Translations under genes and position numbers: made by a program
The notes under the pieces: generated by a model
What the model was told of the DNA's origin: nothing
Seen by the model: the letters and a program-made list of their open reading frames with translations, nothing else
The model's database searches: none
Shown: positions 1 to 8,607 of the stretch, one piece after another
How the letters are laid out: each line of letters begins with the position of its first letter
Position numbering within the stretch: position 1 is the first letter of the stretch
Assembly (NCBI RefSeq): GCF_036182465.1
Contig: NZ_CP108081.1
Span: forward strand, 1,054,001 to 1,118,000
Reading direction: 5' to 3'
Length of the DNA stretch: 64,000 nucleotides
Origin: Streptomyces sp. NBC_00258
Lineage (GTDB): Bacteria > Actinomycetota > Actinomycetes > Streptomycetales > Streptomycetaceae

Positions 1-1119
1 CGGGTCGCACAGCCCGTACTTCGGCCCGGACACGCGCAGCAGCAGACGCAGGGTCGGTTCGGTGACCCATAGCGGGCCGGGCTCATCCCGGTTGCCGATC
101 GGGTCCGGCAGGTAGGAGCCGTGGTCCCAGGCGGGCGGGGTGATCAGGTGCAGGCCGGCTCGGCGGCGGTCGTGGTGATCGCCGGTGGAGTGTTCCAGCT
201 GGCCGAGCGGCAGGTGGGTCTTGAGTGCGGACAGGTAGGCGCCGTTGATGTCGAGCGCGGTGATCTCGTGCTCGCCCGCGGGCAGTTCCGGCCGGCTCCA
301 CTTGGGGCGGGCCTCCCACACCTGGTCCGCGCCGCGGGCACTCTGCTTGCGCAGGATGTCCGGCAGCCACGGGTGCGCGACCACGTCGTAGCGGCCGCCC
401 TTACGGGTGTGGTCCAGCAGCGCCATCGCATCCGGGATCGCCCGCTTCACCAACGCGGCGGTCGCGGCTTCGACGTCGCCGGCGTGCTCGGCGAGCGCGG
501 CCGCCACCGCGGAACCGATGAGATCCGGGGTGTCGGAGGCCACCTGCACCCGGCGGCCGACCGGCACAACCTTCACACCGGAAGCCGCCCGACCCGGCTC
601 CCCCGCCCGTGCCGGCTGCCGCGAGGCCGGGCGGGGCGCGGGCTTCTCCGGCTGCGCGGGTACGGGGGCGGCGGTGCCGCACTCGGCGGGGTCCAGGTGC
701 TGCGGGAACCCTTCGACCTGATGCCGGGCCGGCTGCCCGCACAGCACACACGGCCGGGGCTCGGCCAGGACTCCGGTGTCGGCGTCGCCGTTGTCCGTGT
801 CGGAGGCCTGGTCCTCTTCGGCCAGGCTGTCTGCTGCCGGGCCGGGAGCGTCGGCGGGTGCTGCCGCGGCCGCGACGGCGTCCAGCTTGGTGCGGGCTCC
901 CTCGAGGAAGTACCCGTACTTCTCCCGCACGTCCCCACTCGGGTCCCGGCCCGCCTCCCACCCTCCGACCGTCGAGGCGCCGACACCCAAAGCCTGCGCG
1001 AGCTGTGCACGCGAGAGGCTCAGCCCCTCGCGCAGCCGCCGTCGCTCCTGGGCAGGCGGCAGCCGGACCTCCTGCCCGGCTCCGGCAAGCAGAGCGTCGA
1101 TCGCGTCGAATTCCGCCAT
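1..1119 (-). CDS. tap: Telomere-associated protein Tap-like, 5' part (runs off left edge)
   Basis: The minus-strand frame starting at ATG 1119 is open for 373 codons to the window edge. It begins MAEFDAIDALLAGAGQEV and has an XRE-type helix-turn-helix at about residues 29-60 (LSRAQLAQALGVGASTV). A variable linker with a CVLCGQPARHQ segment follows. Near residue 288 there is a polymerase-like ALDINGAYLSAL motif. Tap proteins of linear Streptomyces replicons have an N-terminal HTH, bind the telomeric 3' overhang and recruit terminal protein Tpg. The order HTH then D-x-N-x-x-Y block fits my memory of that family. The ATG overlaps the stop of the upstream regulator (TGATG), so the two genes are coupled. 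The 3' half, and any tpg gene, lie outside the window. It could instead be another XRE-fused nuclease or polymerase-like protein. Confidence 0.6.
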   Translation of the reverse strand, partial: MAEFDAIDALLAGAGQEVRLPPAQERRRLREGLSLSRAQLAQALGVGASTVGGWEAGRDPSGDVREKYGYFLEGARTKLDAVAAAAAPADAPGPAADSLAEEDQASDTDNGDADTGVLAEPRPCVLCGQPARHQVEGFPQHLDPAECGTAAPVPAQPEKPAPRPASRQPARAGEPGRAASGVKVVPVGRRVQVASDTPDLIGSAVAAALAEHAGDVEAATAALVKRAIPDAMALLDHTRKGGRYDVVAHPWLPDILRKQSARGADQVWEARPKWSRPELPAGEHEITALDINGAYLSALKTHLPLGQLEHSTGDHHDRRRAGLHLITPPAWDHGSYLPDPIGNRDEPGPLWVTEPTLRLLLRVSGPKYGLCDP

Positions 1120-1421
1120 CAGACTCCCCCGTCCACAGCCGCAGGGCGCGCACTGGGGACGTGGCGGCCGGGAGTCCGCGGACGTGCTTCGAGCAGCGAC
1201 TCCGCAGCCCGGGTGGGCCCCGCAAGAAGTTCGAGAACATCGATGCCGTAGTGCGCGGCAACCGCCTCGCAGTCCGCCAGACTCCACGCGGCCGTACCGG
1301 ACTGACGGCGACTCACCTGCGCCTGGCTCACCCCTACCGCGGCAGCGAGGTCGGCCTGCGACTCACCCGCCACGTGAAGGAGCGCCGCCACAGCAGACCG
1401 CACCCGCTCATCCAGGCTCAT
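1119..1421 (-). CDS. Small XRE-family regulator coupled to tap-like gene
   Basis: This is a 100-residue protein starting MSLDERVRSAVAALL; an ATG two codons upstream at 1427 is the alternative start. A helix-turn-helix spans about residues 20-42 (QADLAAAVGVSQAQVS), and a short Pro/Arg-rich tail follows. Its TGA overlaps the ATG of the tap-like gene, so translation is probably coupled. The start sits close to the AT-rich stretch at 1430-1465, divergent from the helicase gene, so the promoter region is shared. Small XRE proteins of this kind often control their own operon. That role is inferred from position only. Confidence 0.75.
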   Translation of the reverse strand: MSLDERVRSAVAALLHVAGESQADLAAAVGVSQAQVSRRQSGTAAWSLADCEAVAAHYGIDVLELLAGPTRAAESLLEARPRTPGRHVPSARPAAVDGGV

Positions 1422-1675
1422 ACCCATACCGCACACAATACCGATCTGGACACATTGATTATTCACCACACGCATGGCGAGTTGAGGGCCGTAACTGAGT
1501 GGGCGGCCAGGCTCAACCCCTGTGCCTGCGGATGAACTTGTCGTAGACCCGGGCTGCAGGGCACGGGGCCCCGATGACCAGGCTCCACGTCGTCAGCGGG
1601 GTCGGACGACTCCGCCGCCCTATGGTCGGCGGGCACAATCGCTCTGGACACCGCCGCTTGCCCCGGAAGGCTCCC

Positions 1676-4189
1676 ATGCCCCGTATGACGCTCCGTCCCC
1701 ACCAGGCCGAAGCCGTGGACAGCGTGGTCAGGCACCTCCACTCCCCCTCCGGCGGCGGGTTTCCCTCCGAGGGCCTGAGAACGCAGGTCGTCGCCGCCAC
1801 CGGGTCCGGCAAGACACTGGTCGCCGTGGAAGCAGCACGCCGACTGCCCGCACGGCGTGTGCTGGTCCTGGTGCCGACACTCGACCTGCTGACGCAGATG
1901 ACCCGGTCCTGGCGGGGCGGAGGGCGTCGGGGCGCGATGGTGGGGGTTTGCTCACTGCGAGCGGAGGAGAGCGAGGGTGTGCCGTGCACGACCGACCCTG
2001 ACGAGCTGGTCGCATGGGTGTCGGGTCTGGAGTCGGTGACGGTCTTCGCGACGTACGCGTCCGTGGGGCTGGGCATCCTTCAGCGGGCGCATGCGGTCGG
2101 CTTGCCGGTGTGGGACCTGATGGTCGTGGACGAGGCACACCGGACCAGCGGGGATGGTTCGAAGCCGTGGGCTGCGGTGCATGACCAGCAGCAGATTCCG
2201 GCGGTGCGGCGGCTGTACATGACGGCCACGGCCCGTATCTGGGAGGCGGAGGGGGTTCGGCCGCGTCTGGTGGCGAGCATGGATGAGGATTCTCCGGTGT
2301 TCGGGCCGGTGGCGTACAAGCTGCGGTTGTCGGAGGCGATCCGGCTCGGGTTGGTGGCGCCCTACCAGGTGCTGTGTCTCGACATCCGCGACCCGGAGCT
2401 CTACGCCGCCCTCACGAGCGAGGACAGCGGCTCCCCGGTGATTCGTGGTGCCCGGTTGGCGGCTGTCCAGGCCGGGTTGATGCGCGCAGCTGTCGAGGAG
2501 CGGTTCCGGCGGGTGCTGTCGTTCCACAGCCGGATCGGTGAGGCGGAGGCGATGGCGGCCGGAATGCCGGCGGTCGCGGCCCGGCTCGCGGAGGACGATC
2601 CCGACTCCTTCCCGGTTGCGGAGCGGGTGTGGGCGGATTGGCTGTACGGCGAACACGCGCCCCTTCACCGGCGTCGGGTGCTGGACGAGTTCGCCTCCGA
2701 TTTCCTCGGCGCCGCTGGGTCCGGTGGCGTGGATATTCCTGCTGCGTTGCGGGTGTTGAGTTCCGTTCGGGTTCTTGGTGAGGGTGTCGACACCGCTGAA
2801 TGTGATGCGGTGCTTTTCGCGGACGCGCGTGGGTCGATGGTCGATATCGTGCAGATGGTCGGGCGGGCGCTGCGGATGCAGCCGGGTACCGGGAAACTGG
2901 CCACGCTGATCGTGCCCGTCTTCCTGGGGCCGGATGAAGATCCGGATGAAATGCTGACCTCCGACGCGTACACCACTCTCACGAAGGTCCTCAGCGCCCT
3001 GCGGGCACACGACACGGAGACGATCGAGGCCCTTGCCGATCCGCGTCTGCGCAACAGCCGCCCCGCGGCCGAATCCGACGACGCGCAGGACGAGACCGAC
3101 GCTGCCACCGACAGTCAAGAGCAAGGCCCGGACGCGGGGCGGGTAAGTGGCGCGGCCGCCGGAGTGCTGCGCTTCAGCGAGGAGCGCGACCCCCTGGCGC
3201 TGACGCAGTTCATCCGGCTGCGGATCATCGACCCCGAGAGCGCCTACTGGCGGCGCGGCATCGAGGCAGCCACACGGTGGCTGCGCGAGACCGACAACAG
3301 CGAACTGCGCGTGCCGTACACGTTCGTTGCCCCGGCCGAGTGGGGTGCGGTGGGTGGGTATCCGCTGGGGCGGTGGCTTGCGGATGTACGGCGCTACTAC
3401 GCCGCCGGCACCCTCGAAGCCGGACGCGTCGTCGAGCTGGAGGCGCTGGGAATGGTGTGGTCGGCGTGGGACACCGCGTTCGCCGAAGGCCTCGCCGTCG
3501 CCCGCGAATGGGCCGCCGAACACGGGCATCTGCTGCCGCCCGCCACGGCTGTCGCCGAGGGCGGCTTCCCTATTGGCACCTGGACGAAGAACCAGCGCGC
3601 GGCGGTCCGCAAGACACTCCGGAACGCCGAACGGCGTGCGGCCGGGGAACCCGGCATCTCAAGCGTCGGCGAGCTGCCGGAGAGCCGCATGGAGGCGCTG
3701 GAGGCGATCGATCCGGGGTGGTGTCCTGCGTGGGAGGTTGGATGGCAGCGCTGCTTCCGTCTCGCCCTCGCCCGCATCCAGGCCGGCGGCACCCTGCCCA
3801 TGGTGTCGGGCGAGGTGATCGTCCAGGGCGAGGATCTCGGCGCGTGGGCCGCCGCGCAGCGTACGGGATGGGACCGGCTGCTACCGGCACAGCAGTGGCT
3901 CCTGGCCAACGCACTCGGGTTGGAACCCGCAGATGAGACGGAACAGCCGCCGGCTCGCCGGACACAGGCCGACCGGTGGGCCACCCACCTCGCCGCCGCC
4001 CGCCAGTTCCATACCCGCGAAGGGCATCTGAATGTGGGACGCAAGCACGTTGAGGAGTTGACGGGCGAGGACGGGGAAGATGGCACAGCCATTCGGCTCG
4101 GAGGATGGCTCGACAACACCCGCAGGAGGGCCGCCAGGCTGACGCCGGAGCGCCGCACGGAACTCGACGAGCTCGGCATGCGCTGGTAG
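1676..4189 (+). CDS. DEAD/DEAH-box helicase with helicase-associated (HA) repeats
   Basis: This 837-residue superfamily 2 helicase was assigned the start MPRMTLRPHQ because GGAAGG lies 5 bases upstream; the frame is open further 5'. Motif I is ATGSGKT (residues 41-47), motif II is DEAH in VVDEAH (152-155), motif III is TATAR, and motif VI is MVGRALRM. After the two RecA-like domains come at least four HA repeats, near residues 524, 593, 681 and 764, each with Trp and H-G-x-L patterns such as EWAAEHGHLLPP. HA-repeat helicases are frequent in Streptomyces chromosome arms and linear plasmids, where telomere-proximal helicase-like genes are known. It is divergent from the tap operon. Its role is unproven; DNA end maintenance or defence are both possible. 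Confidence 0.85.
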   Translation: MPRMTLRPHQAEAVDSVVRHLHSPSGGGFPSEGLRTQVVAATGSGKTLVAVEAARRLPARRVLVLVPTLDLLTQMTRSWRGGGRRGAMVGVCSLRAEESEGVPCTTDPDELVAWVSGLESVTVFATYASVGLGILQRAHAVGLPVWDLMVVDEAHRTSGDGSKPWAAVHDQQQIPAVRRLYMTATARIWEAEGVRPRLVASMDEDSPVFGPVAYKLRLSEAIRLGLVAPYQVLCLDIRDPELYAALTSEDSGSPVIRGARLAAVQAGLMRAAVEERFRRVLSFHSRIGEAEAMAAGMPAVAARLAEDDPDSFPVAERVWADWLYGEHAPLHRRRVLDEFASDFLGAAGSGGVDIPAALRVLSSVRVLGEGVDTAECDAVLFADARGSMVDIVQMVGRALRMQPGTGKLATLIVPVFLGPDEDPDEMLTSDAYTTLTKVLSALRAHDTETIEALADPRLRNSRPAAESDDAQDETDAATDSQEQGPDAGRVSGAAAGVLRFSEERDPLALTQFIRLRIIDPESAYWRRGIEAATRWLRETDNSELRVPYTFVAPAEWGAVGGYPLGRWLADVRRYYAAGTLEAGRVVELEALGMVWSAWDTAFAEGLAVAREWAAEHGHLLPPATAVAEGGFPIGTWTKNQRAAVRKTLRNAERRAAGEPGISSVGELPESRMEALEAIDPGWCPAWEVGWQRCFRLALARIQAGGTLPMVSGEVIVQGEDLGAWAAAQRTGWDRLLPAQQWLLANALGLEPADETEQPPARRTQADRWATHLAAARQFHTREGHLNVGRKHVEELTGEDGEDGTAIRLGGWLDNTRRRAARLTPERRTELDELGMRW

Positions 4190-4496
4190 ATGCGCTCCGT
4201 CCTGCGACGGCTGCCCTGCACTCGCGGGCCGACGAGCGCGGGGCAGCCTGTGTTGTCCATCGAGCAGCCACTGTTCGCGAAGATCGGCCGCAGGCCGTTG
4301 GGTTGACCTGCGAGCCCGGCGCGACGGTTGCGACGACACTGCCCATCAGCACTGCAGAACCCTCAGCTCACCCAGCGGGCTATCAGGCGGCCCCGCGGCC
4401 GGCGGCACATGTCGCGCCGCGTCACCACTTCACCGCGTCACCGGTGCGGCGCATCTTCGACGCGCAGGGCTGCCGCGTCGGCCGGTCACGAGCCGG
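4190..4496. other. Gap without a recognisable gene
   Basis: About 300 bases lie between the convergent helicase and SDR genes. No open frame with a ribosome site or familiar protein similarity is visible, and no strong hairpin was found. Confidence 0.5.
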
Positions 4497-5519
4497 TCAT
4501 TTTCCGATGCCGTGGGCGAGAAGGTTCTCGGCGGTCTCCGCGATGGTGTCCTGGATGGGACGCGCCTGCCAGCCGAGCAGTTGCTCCGCCTTGGCGCTTG
4601 TGGCGTCGAGATCCCGGCCGAGCTGGTGCCTGAGCAGTCGCAGTTCGGGGTTCACGACGCCCAGTGCGCGCGCGAGCCACACGGGCAGTTCGCGGGTCGG
4701 GGCCTTCGCGGCGCGCTCACCCAGGCGATCATGCAGAATGCGCGCGATGTCGAGAACGCGCAGGCTGTGCCCGGCGATTGACAGGAATCGTTCGCCGGCG
4801 GCTGCCGGATCGGTCATCGCGCGCAGGTGCAGATCCGCGACGTCGCGTACGTCGACGAAGCCCATCCCGAAGGGAGGGCACGCAGGAACCCTGCCCTCGA
4901 GCATTCTGCGCACCAGACGCAGCGATGGTGGGTCGTCCGGGCCGAGCAGGGGTCCAAGGACCCCCACGGGATGAACCGCTGTCAGTTCGAGACCGCCGCC
5001 TTCGTCTTCGATGAACTGCCAGGCTGCGCGTTCGGCGAGCGTCTTGGACCGCTGGTAGGGCGGGATATCGCTGGCGACGTTGGTCCAGTCCGCCTCGGTG
5101 AACGGGGTCGGTCGCCGGGGGTGCCCGATCCCGATGGCGCCGAAGGCGCTCGTCAGGACGACCCGGCGCACGCCGGAGTCGCGGGCGGCGCGCAGCACCC
5201 GCAGGACGCCCTCGCGTGCCGGGACCACCAACTCGTCGTCGTTCGCCGGCGTATGGCGCAGGGTCGGCGAGGCGACGTGGAGGACGAAGTCGCAGTCGGC
5301 GACGGCATCGTCCCAGCCGTCGGGGTGTTCGAGGTCGGCGCGTACGACCGTGAGACGGTCGTCGTCGAACGGCGCGGCCGCATGGAGCCAGGAGCGCAGC
5401 GCCGGCTCGCGTTGCAGGTCGCGGACTGTGGTGCGGACGGCGTGCCCGGCGTCGAGCAGAGTCAGGACGCACCAGCTCCCGATGAATCCTGTTCCTCCGG
5501 TGACCAGTACCTGGGCCAT
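4497..5519 (-). CDS. Extended SDR, dihydroflavonol 4-reductase-like oxidoreductase
   Basis: This is a 340-residue NAD(P)-dependent reductase of the extended short-chain family. The N-terminus MAQVLVTGGTGFIGSW carries the Rossmann GxxGxxG motif. The catalytic Tyr and Lys lie in PPYQRSKTLAERAAW (YxxxK). The length and the middle block LTAVHPVGVLGPLLGPDD are typical of NAD-epimerase/DFR-type aldehyde or ketone reductases in soil actinobacteria. The gene is co-oriented with the aldo/keto reductase upstream (136 bases apart), so both may be read from the TetR-controlled promoter at 6.72 kb. The substrate cannot be told from the sequence. Confidence 0.85.
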   Translation of the reverse strand: MAQVLVTGGTGFIGSWCVLTLLDAGHAVRTTVRDLQREPALRSWLHAAAPFDDDRLTVVRADLEHPDGWDDAVADCDFVLHVASPTLRHTPANDDELVVPAREGVLRVLRAARDSGVRRVVLTSAFGAIGIGHPRRPTPFTEADWTNVASDIPPYQRSKTLAERAAWQFIEDEGGGLELTAVHPVGVLGPLLGPDDPPSLRLVRRMLEGRVPACPPFGMGFVDVRDVADLHLRAMTDPAAAGERFLSIAGHSLRVLDIARILHDRLGERAAKAPTRELPVWLARALGVVNPELRLLRHQLGRDLDATSAKAEQLLGWQARPIQDTIAETAENLLAHGIGK

Positions 5520-5654
5520 CTGCGTCTCCTCAGTTCTCGACTCGTGCGGTAAGGGGTGCCGGCGGGTGCGTCGCGTGAGGACGCTGGGCAGCGGCCGCGC
5601 TGATTCCCAGGAGGGCTCCGGCGCGGGCAGCGGCGCCGGAGCCGACGATGGGGT

Positions 5655-6704
5655 TCATGCGAGGGCCATTCCGGGAACGCGCTGGCGGATGGCCTCCATC
5701 TCGGCCTCGTCCGAGACCCCCTGCCAGTCGTATCGGGGGGTGTACGGAGCCTCCAGGGCGCGCACCTCGTCGTCGGTGAGCTCGATGTCGAGGGAGGCCA
5801 CCGCCTCGTCGATCTGCCGGATCGAGCCGGCGCCGACCAGAGGTGCGGTCACGACCGGCTGGCGGCGCAGCCAGGCGAGCGCGACCTGTGCGCGGCTGAC
5901 GCCGTGGGAGTTCGCGGCCTGTCCGACCGCCTCGATGATCGCGTGGTTGGACGCCTCCTGCTCGGGCGAGTAGAGCAGGTCCGCGTAGGCGCCGTCCGTC
6001 TCGGAGCGCGTCGTCGAGCGGGCGTCGTCCCACGCGCGGGCCAGGCGGCCGCGGGCCAGTGGCGACCAGATGATCGTGCCGACGCCCTCGTCCAGGCACA
6101 GCGGGATCATCTCCCGCTCCTCCTCGCGGGCGAGCAGGTTGTAGTGGTCCTGCATGGACACGAATCGCGCCCAGCCGTTCTGCTTCTGCAGGTGCAGCGC
6201 CTTCGCGAACTCCCAGGCGTGCATGGACGAGGCGCCGAGGTAGCGGACCTTGCCGGCCCTCACGAGGTCGTTGAGCGCCTCGAGGGTCTCCTCCCAGGGG
6301 GTGGAGTGGTCGTTGCGGTGGATCTGGTAGAGGTCGATGTAGTCGGTGCCCAGGCGGCGCAGCGAGTGGTCGACCTCGGCCATGATCGCCTTGCGGGACA
6401 GGCCGCGGCCGTTGGGCCCCAGTCGCATCGGATGGCGCAGCTTCGTGGCGATCACCACGTCGTCGCGGTCGGCGAAGTCCTTCAGCGCGCGGCCGAGGAT
6501 CTCCTCGCTGGAACCGTTGGAGTACATGTTCGCGGTGTCGAAGAAGTTGATCCCCGTCTCCAGCGCGTGCTTGATGAGCGGTCGCGCGTCCTGTTCGCCC
6601 TTCGACCAGACGGGGTGCCCGCGGTCGGGTTCGCCGTAGGTCATCGCGCCGATCGCGACCGGGGACACGTCGAGGCCGGTCATGCCGAGCTTGATGTAAT
6701 GCAT
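5655..6704 (-). CDS. Aldo/keto reductase
   Basis: This is a 349-residue NADPH-dependent aldo/keto reductase of the (beta/alpha)8 type. The start MHYIKLGMTGLDVSP is chosen because AAGGAG lies 6 bases upstream; the frame is open 19 codons further but runs into the operators. Family blocks are GINFFDTANMYSNG (catalytic Asp and Tyr), VVIATKL (catalytic Lys) and YIDLYQIHR (His). The gene is divergent from a TetR gene. Two palindromic sites in the 75-base intergenic region probably let that TetR repress both genes. Family members reduce aldehydes, and the TetR pairing suggests induction by a reactive carbonyl or antibiotic-like ligand (inference). Confidence 0.92.
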   Translation of the reverse strand: MHYIKLGMTGLDVSPVAIGAMTYGEPDRGHPVWSKGEQDARPLIKHALETGINFFDTANMYSNGSSEEILGRALKDFADRDDVVIATKLRHPMRLGPNGRGLSRKAIMAEVDHSLRRLGTDYIDLYQIHRNDHSTPWEETLEALNDLVRAGKVRYLGASSMHAWEFAKALHLQKQNGWARFVSMQDHYNLLAREEEREMIPLCLDEGVGTIIWSPLARGRLARAWDDARSTTRSETDGAYADLLYSPEQEASNHAIIEAVGQAANSHGVSRAQVALAWLRRQPVVTAPLVGAGSIRQIDEAVASLDIELTDDEVRALEAPYTPRYDWQGVSDEAEMEAIRQRVPGMALA

Positions 6705-6720
6705 GACGCTCCTTAAAGTA

Positions 6721-6762
6721 TGTGGAGAGCTCTCCACATAACGTAGTGGAGAACTCTCCACT
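6721..6762. promoter_or_regulatory. Twin TetR-type operators
   Basis: TGTGGAGAGCTCTCCACA at 6721-6738 is a perfect 18-base palindrome. AGTGGAGAACTCTCCACT at 6745-6762 is the same dyad with only the central two bases off symmetry. Their centres are 24 bases apart in the gap between the divergent aldo/keto reductase and TetR genes. The arrangement is typical of a TetR operator pair that controls both directions. Confidence 0.85.
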
Positions 6763-6779
6763 TAGCAAAATGAGGTCCC

Positions 6780-7316
6780 GTGGTCCGTTCAGACGCCCGT
6801 GAGAACAGGGCGCGCATCCTCGCCGCCGCACGCGAAGCGCTCGCCGCGGACGGCAACACGTCGATGAACCAGATCGCCCAGCGAGCGGGAGTCGGCGCCG
6901 GCACCCTCTACCGCAACTTCCCCACACGCGAGGCACTGGTCTTGGCCGTCTACCAGGACGAGGTCGCACGCATCACCGGCACCGTGCCCCACCTGCTGGC
7001 CCAGATGCCGCCACTGGAAGCGCTCCGCCACTGGACGACCGACCTCGTCGAGGCCATGCGCAGAAAACACGGCCTCGGCGACGCACTCGGCCCGGGCGCA
7101 CACCAGGCGATCAGCGAGCAGAGCTACGGACCGGTCATCGCCGCGATCACGCAGCTCCTCGACGCCGGCAAGAAGGACCACAGCATCCGCGCGGACGCCG
7201 ACCCAGGCGACTTCCTCCAACTCACAGGCGCACTGTGGCGCGCCGCGTCCAGCCCCCAGGACCGGGCACCCCACATGCTCGCGCTCATCCTCGACGGACT
7301 CCGCACCCACCGGTAG
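6780..7316 (+). CDS. TetR/AcrR-family transcriptional regulator
   Basis: This 178-residue regulator starts at GTG 6780, with GAGG 5 bases upstream. The N-terminal DNA-binding domain reads RARILAAAREALAADG, then SMNQIAQRAGVGAGTLYRNF, the canonical TetR helix-turn-helix ending in tyrosine-rich helix 3. The remaining roughly 120 residues form the helical ligand domain and resemble the SbtR-like C-terminal type. The gene is divergent from the aldo/keto reductase over two palindromes that are its probable operators. The ligand is unknown. Confidence 0.93.
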   Translation: MVRSDARENRARILAAAREALAADGNTSMNQIAQRAGVGAGTLYRNFPTREALVLAVYQDEVARITGTVPHLLAQMPPLEALRHWTTDLVEAMRRKHGLGDALGPGAHQAISEQSYGPVIAAITQLLDAGKKDHSIRADADPGDFLQLTGALWRAASSPQDRAPHMLALILDGLRTHR

Positions 7317-8048
7317 ACACCGCGCACGAGCCAGGGCCCGCCAAGCGAACGACTCGCAGGCCCGTTCCCACTGGAGGCAGGAGCACCATCCGACCAGGAG
7401 AACGGTGACGCCGACATCGAGCCGGCCGTGAGGCGGATCCGGCGCTGCACGACCGGTACCCCGAAGCGGACGAGGAGCTGCGACGCCCGTTCACCGCCGC
7501 ACCGAACACCCCGTACACAACCCCGTCGACAGCCGGCGACACCACCAGAGCCGGCGCGGGGCAGCCTGCGCCATGCCCACCCGACGGCGCGGGCTCGGCC
7601 GCGCTCAACGACCGCTCTCCACAGGCTTCCTGACGAGCCTCCCACCGAACCGGCCGGCTACCATCACCCACCCATGTGACACCGCTCCACGAACCGAGGG
7701 GATGCCCCGGCCGGTGGCCGGGCAGACGGCGTGGGTCCGAGTTGCATCGACAAAGCCGGCACTCGCCCAGCATCTCGCCACCCGCCAGCCTCCGCGCCGA
7801 GAGCGAAACCCAGTGCAAAGGCCGGGCAGGAACGAACCGAGTGCCGGTGAACGCTCAACCCGCTGGCCGCCCGTCAAGAACAGGGCTGACGCGGGAAGCA
7901 CCGGCAGATCTCTTACAGCGGACGACACAAGCGCCGCCGACGCCTCCCTGCGCTCCGCCCTCAAGCCGTGGTGACGACCACAGGTCACCCGCGTGAGCCA
8001 CCCGGCCGACAGTTGATCAGAACGGCGAAGATCGAGGAGAATCGGAGC
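7317..8048. other. 730-base gap, possible decayed coding remnant
   Basis: No frame here has both a start and convincing similarity. One plus-strand frame around 7430-7500 reads DPALHDRYPEADEELRRPF, which looks protein-like. It has no start codon and a TGA just upstream, so it is probably a remnant of a lost gene. Confidence 0.4.
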
Positions 8049-8237
8049 ATGGCGATATGCAAGAAGTGCGGTGTGCGAAAGCGCAGTTGGCCCCGTTCCT
8101 GTCCCGGATGCCGCGCCGGATCCGCCCGGGCGGACGTGGCCGTGGCAGGGGCCGACGTCACCGTGGCCGCAGGACTGTTCGCAGGGATCAGACGGGTAGT
8201 CACGGGCATCGTCCGGCGGATCCTCGACTGGACCTGA
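8049..8237 (+). CDS. Small zinc-ribbon-like protein
   Basis: This is a 62-residue protein starting MAICKKCGVRKRSWPR. ATG 8049 was chosen because GGAG/GAGGAG sequences precede it; the longer open frame has no ribosome site. Two Cys pairs (CKKCG and CPGC) about 13 residues apart resemble a minimal zinc ribbon. A hydrophobic segment VAVAGADVTVAAGLFAGI and a basic amphipathic tail follow and could contact membrane. The function is unknown. Confidence 0.55.
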   Translation: MAICKKCGVRKRSWPRSCPGCRAGSARADVAVAGADVTVAAGLFAGIRRVVTGIVRRILDWT

Positions 8238-8607
8238 CCCAGCAGGCACGCCCCCGTGACACTGCTGCGGACGCCCTGCCGCTGCCGCCAGGCCCTCACC
8301 CGGCACCTCTGCGAGCAGGGAGTGTGCCGGCGACACTGCTGCACACTGTCCCCCTCCCAGGCGTCAGACAGCATCGCACTCTCGTACCGAGCCCATGAAG
8401 CCGATCCGAGTCTCGATGAACTCCCCCCCCGGCCGCGGTGACGGTGGCCGCGAGCGCGCTGTCCGGTGCAGGGCGATGACGACGGCCAGTTCCGCTCCCC
8501 CGCGTCCTCTGTGTCCGTCCTGCCGACGGACCGTGTGGAGGCGACACCTGCTGCTCGGCGAAGTGCTCGGTGAAGACCGTCGCTACCCTGGCGGGGCGCC
8601 GGGCTTG
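8238..8607. other. Gap with one weak Cys-rich frame
   Basis: A plus-strand GTG frame at 8256-8441 encodes 61 Cys-rich residues (TPCRCRQALTRHLCEQGVC) but has no clear ribosome site or known family. The rest shows nothing recognisable. Confidence 0.3.

Noticed and set aside
121..1251. Long plus-strand frame of 376 codons
   Set aside because: Antisense to the tap-like gene; composition is Arg/Gly-rich without domains, and the minus frame gives a coherent HTH protein.
1952..3529. 525-codon minus-strand frame
   Set aside because: It mirrors the helicase gene, which has all helicase motifs; the minus product is Arg/His-rich without family features.
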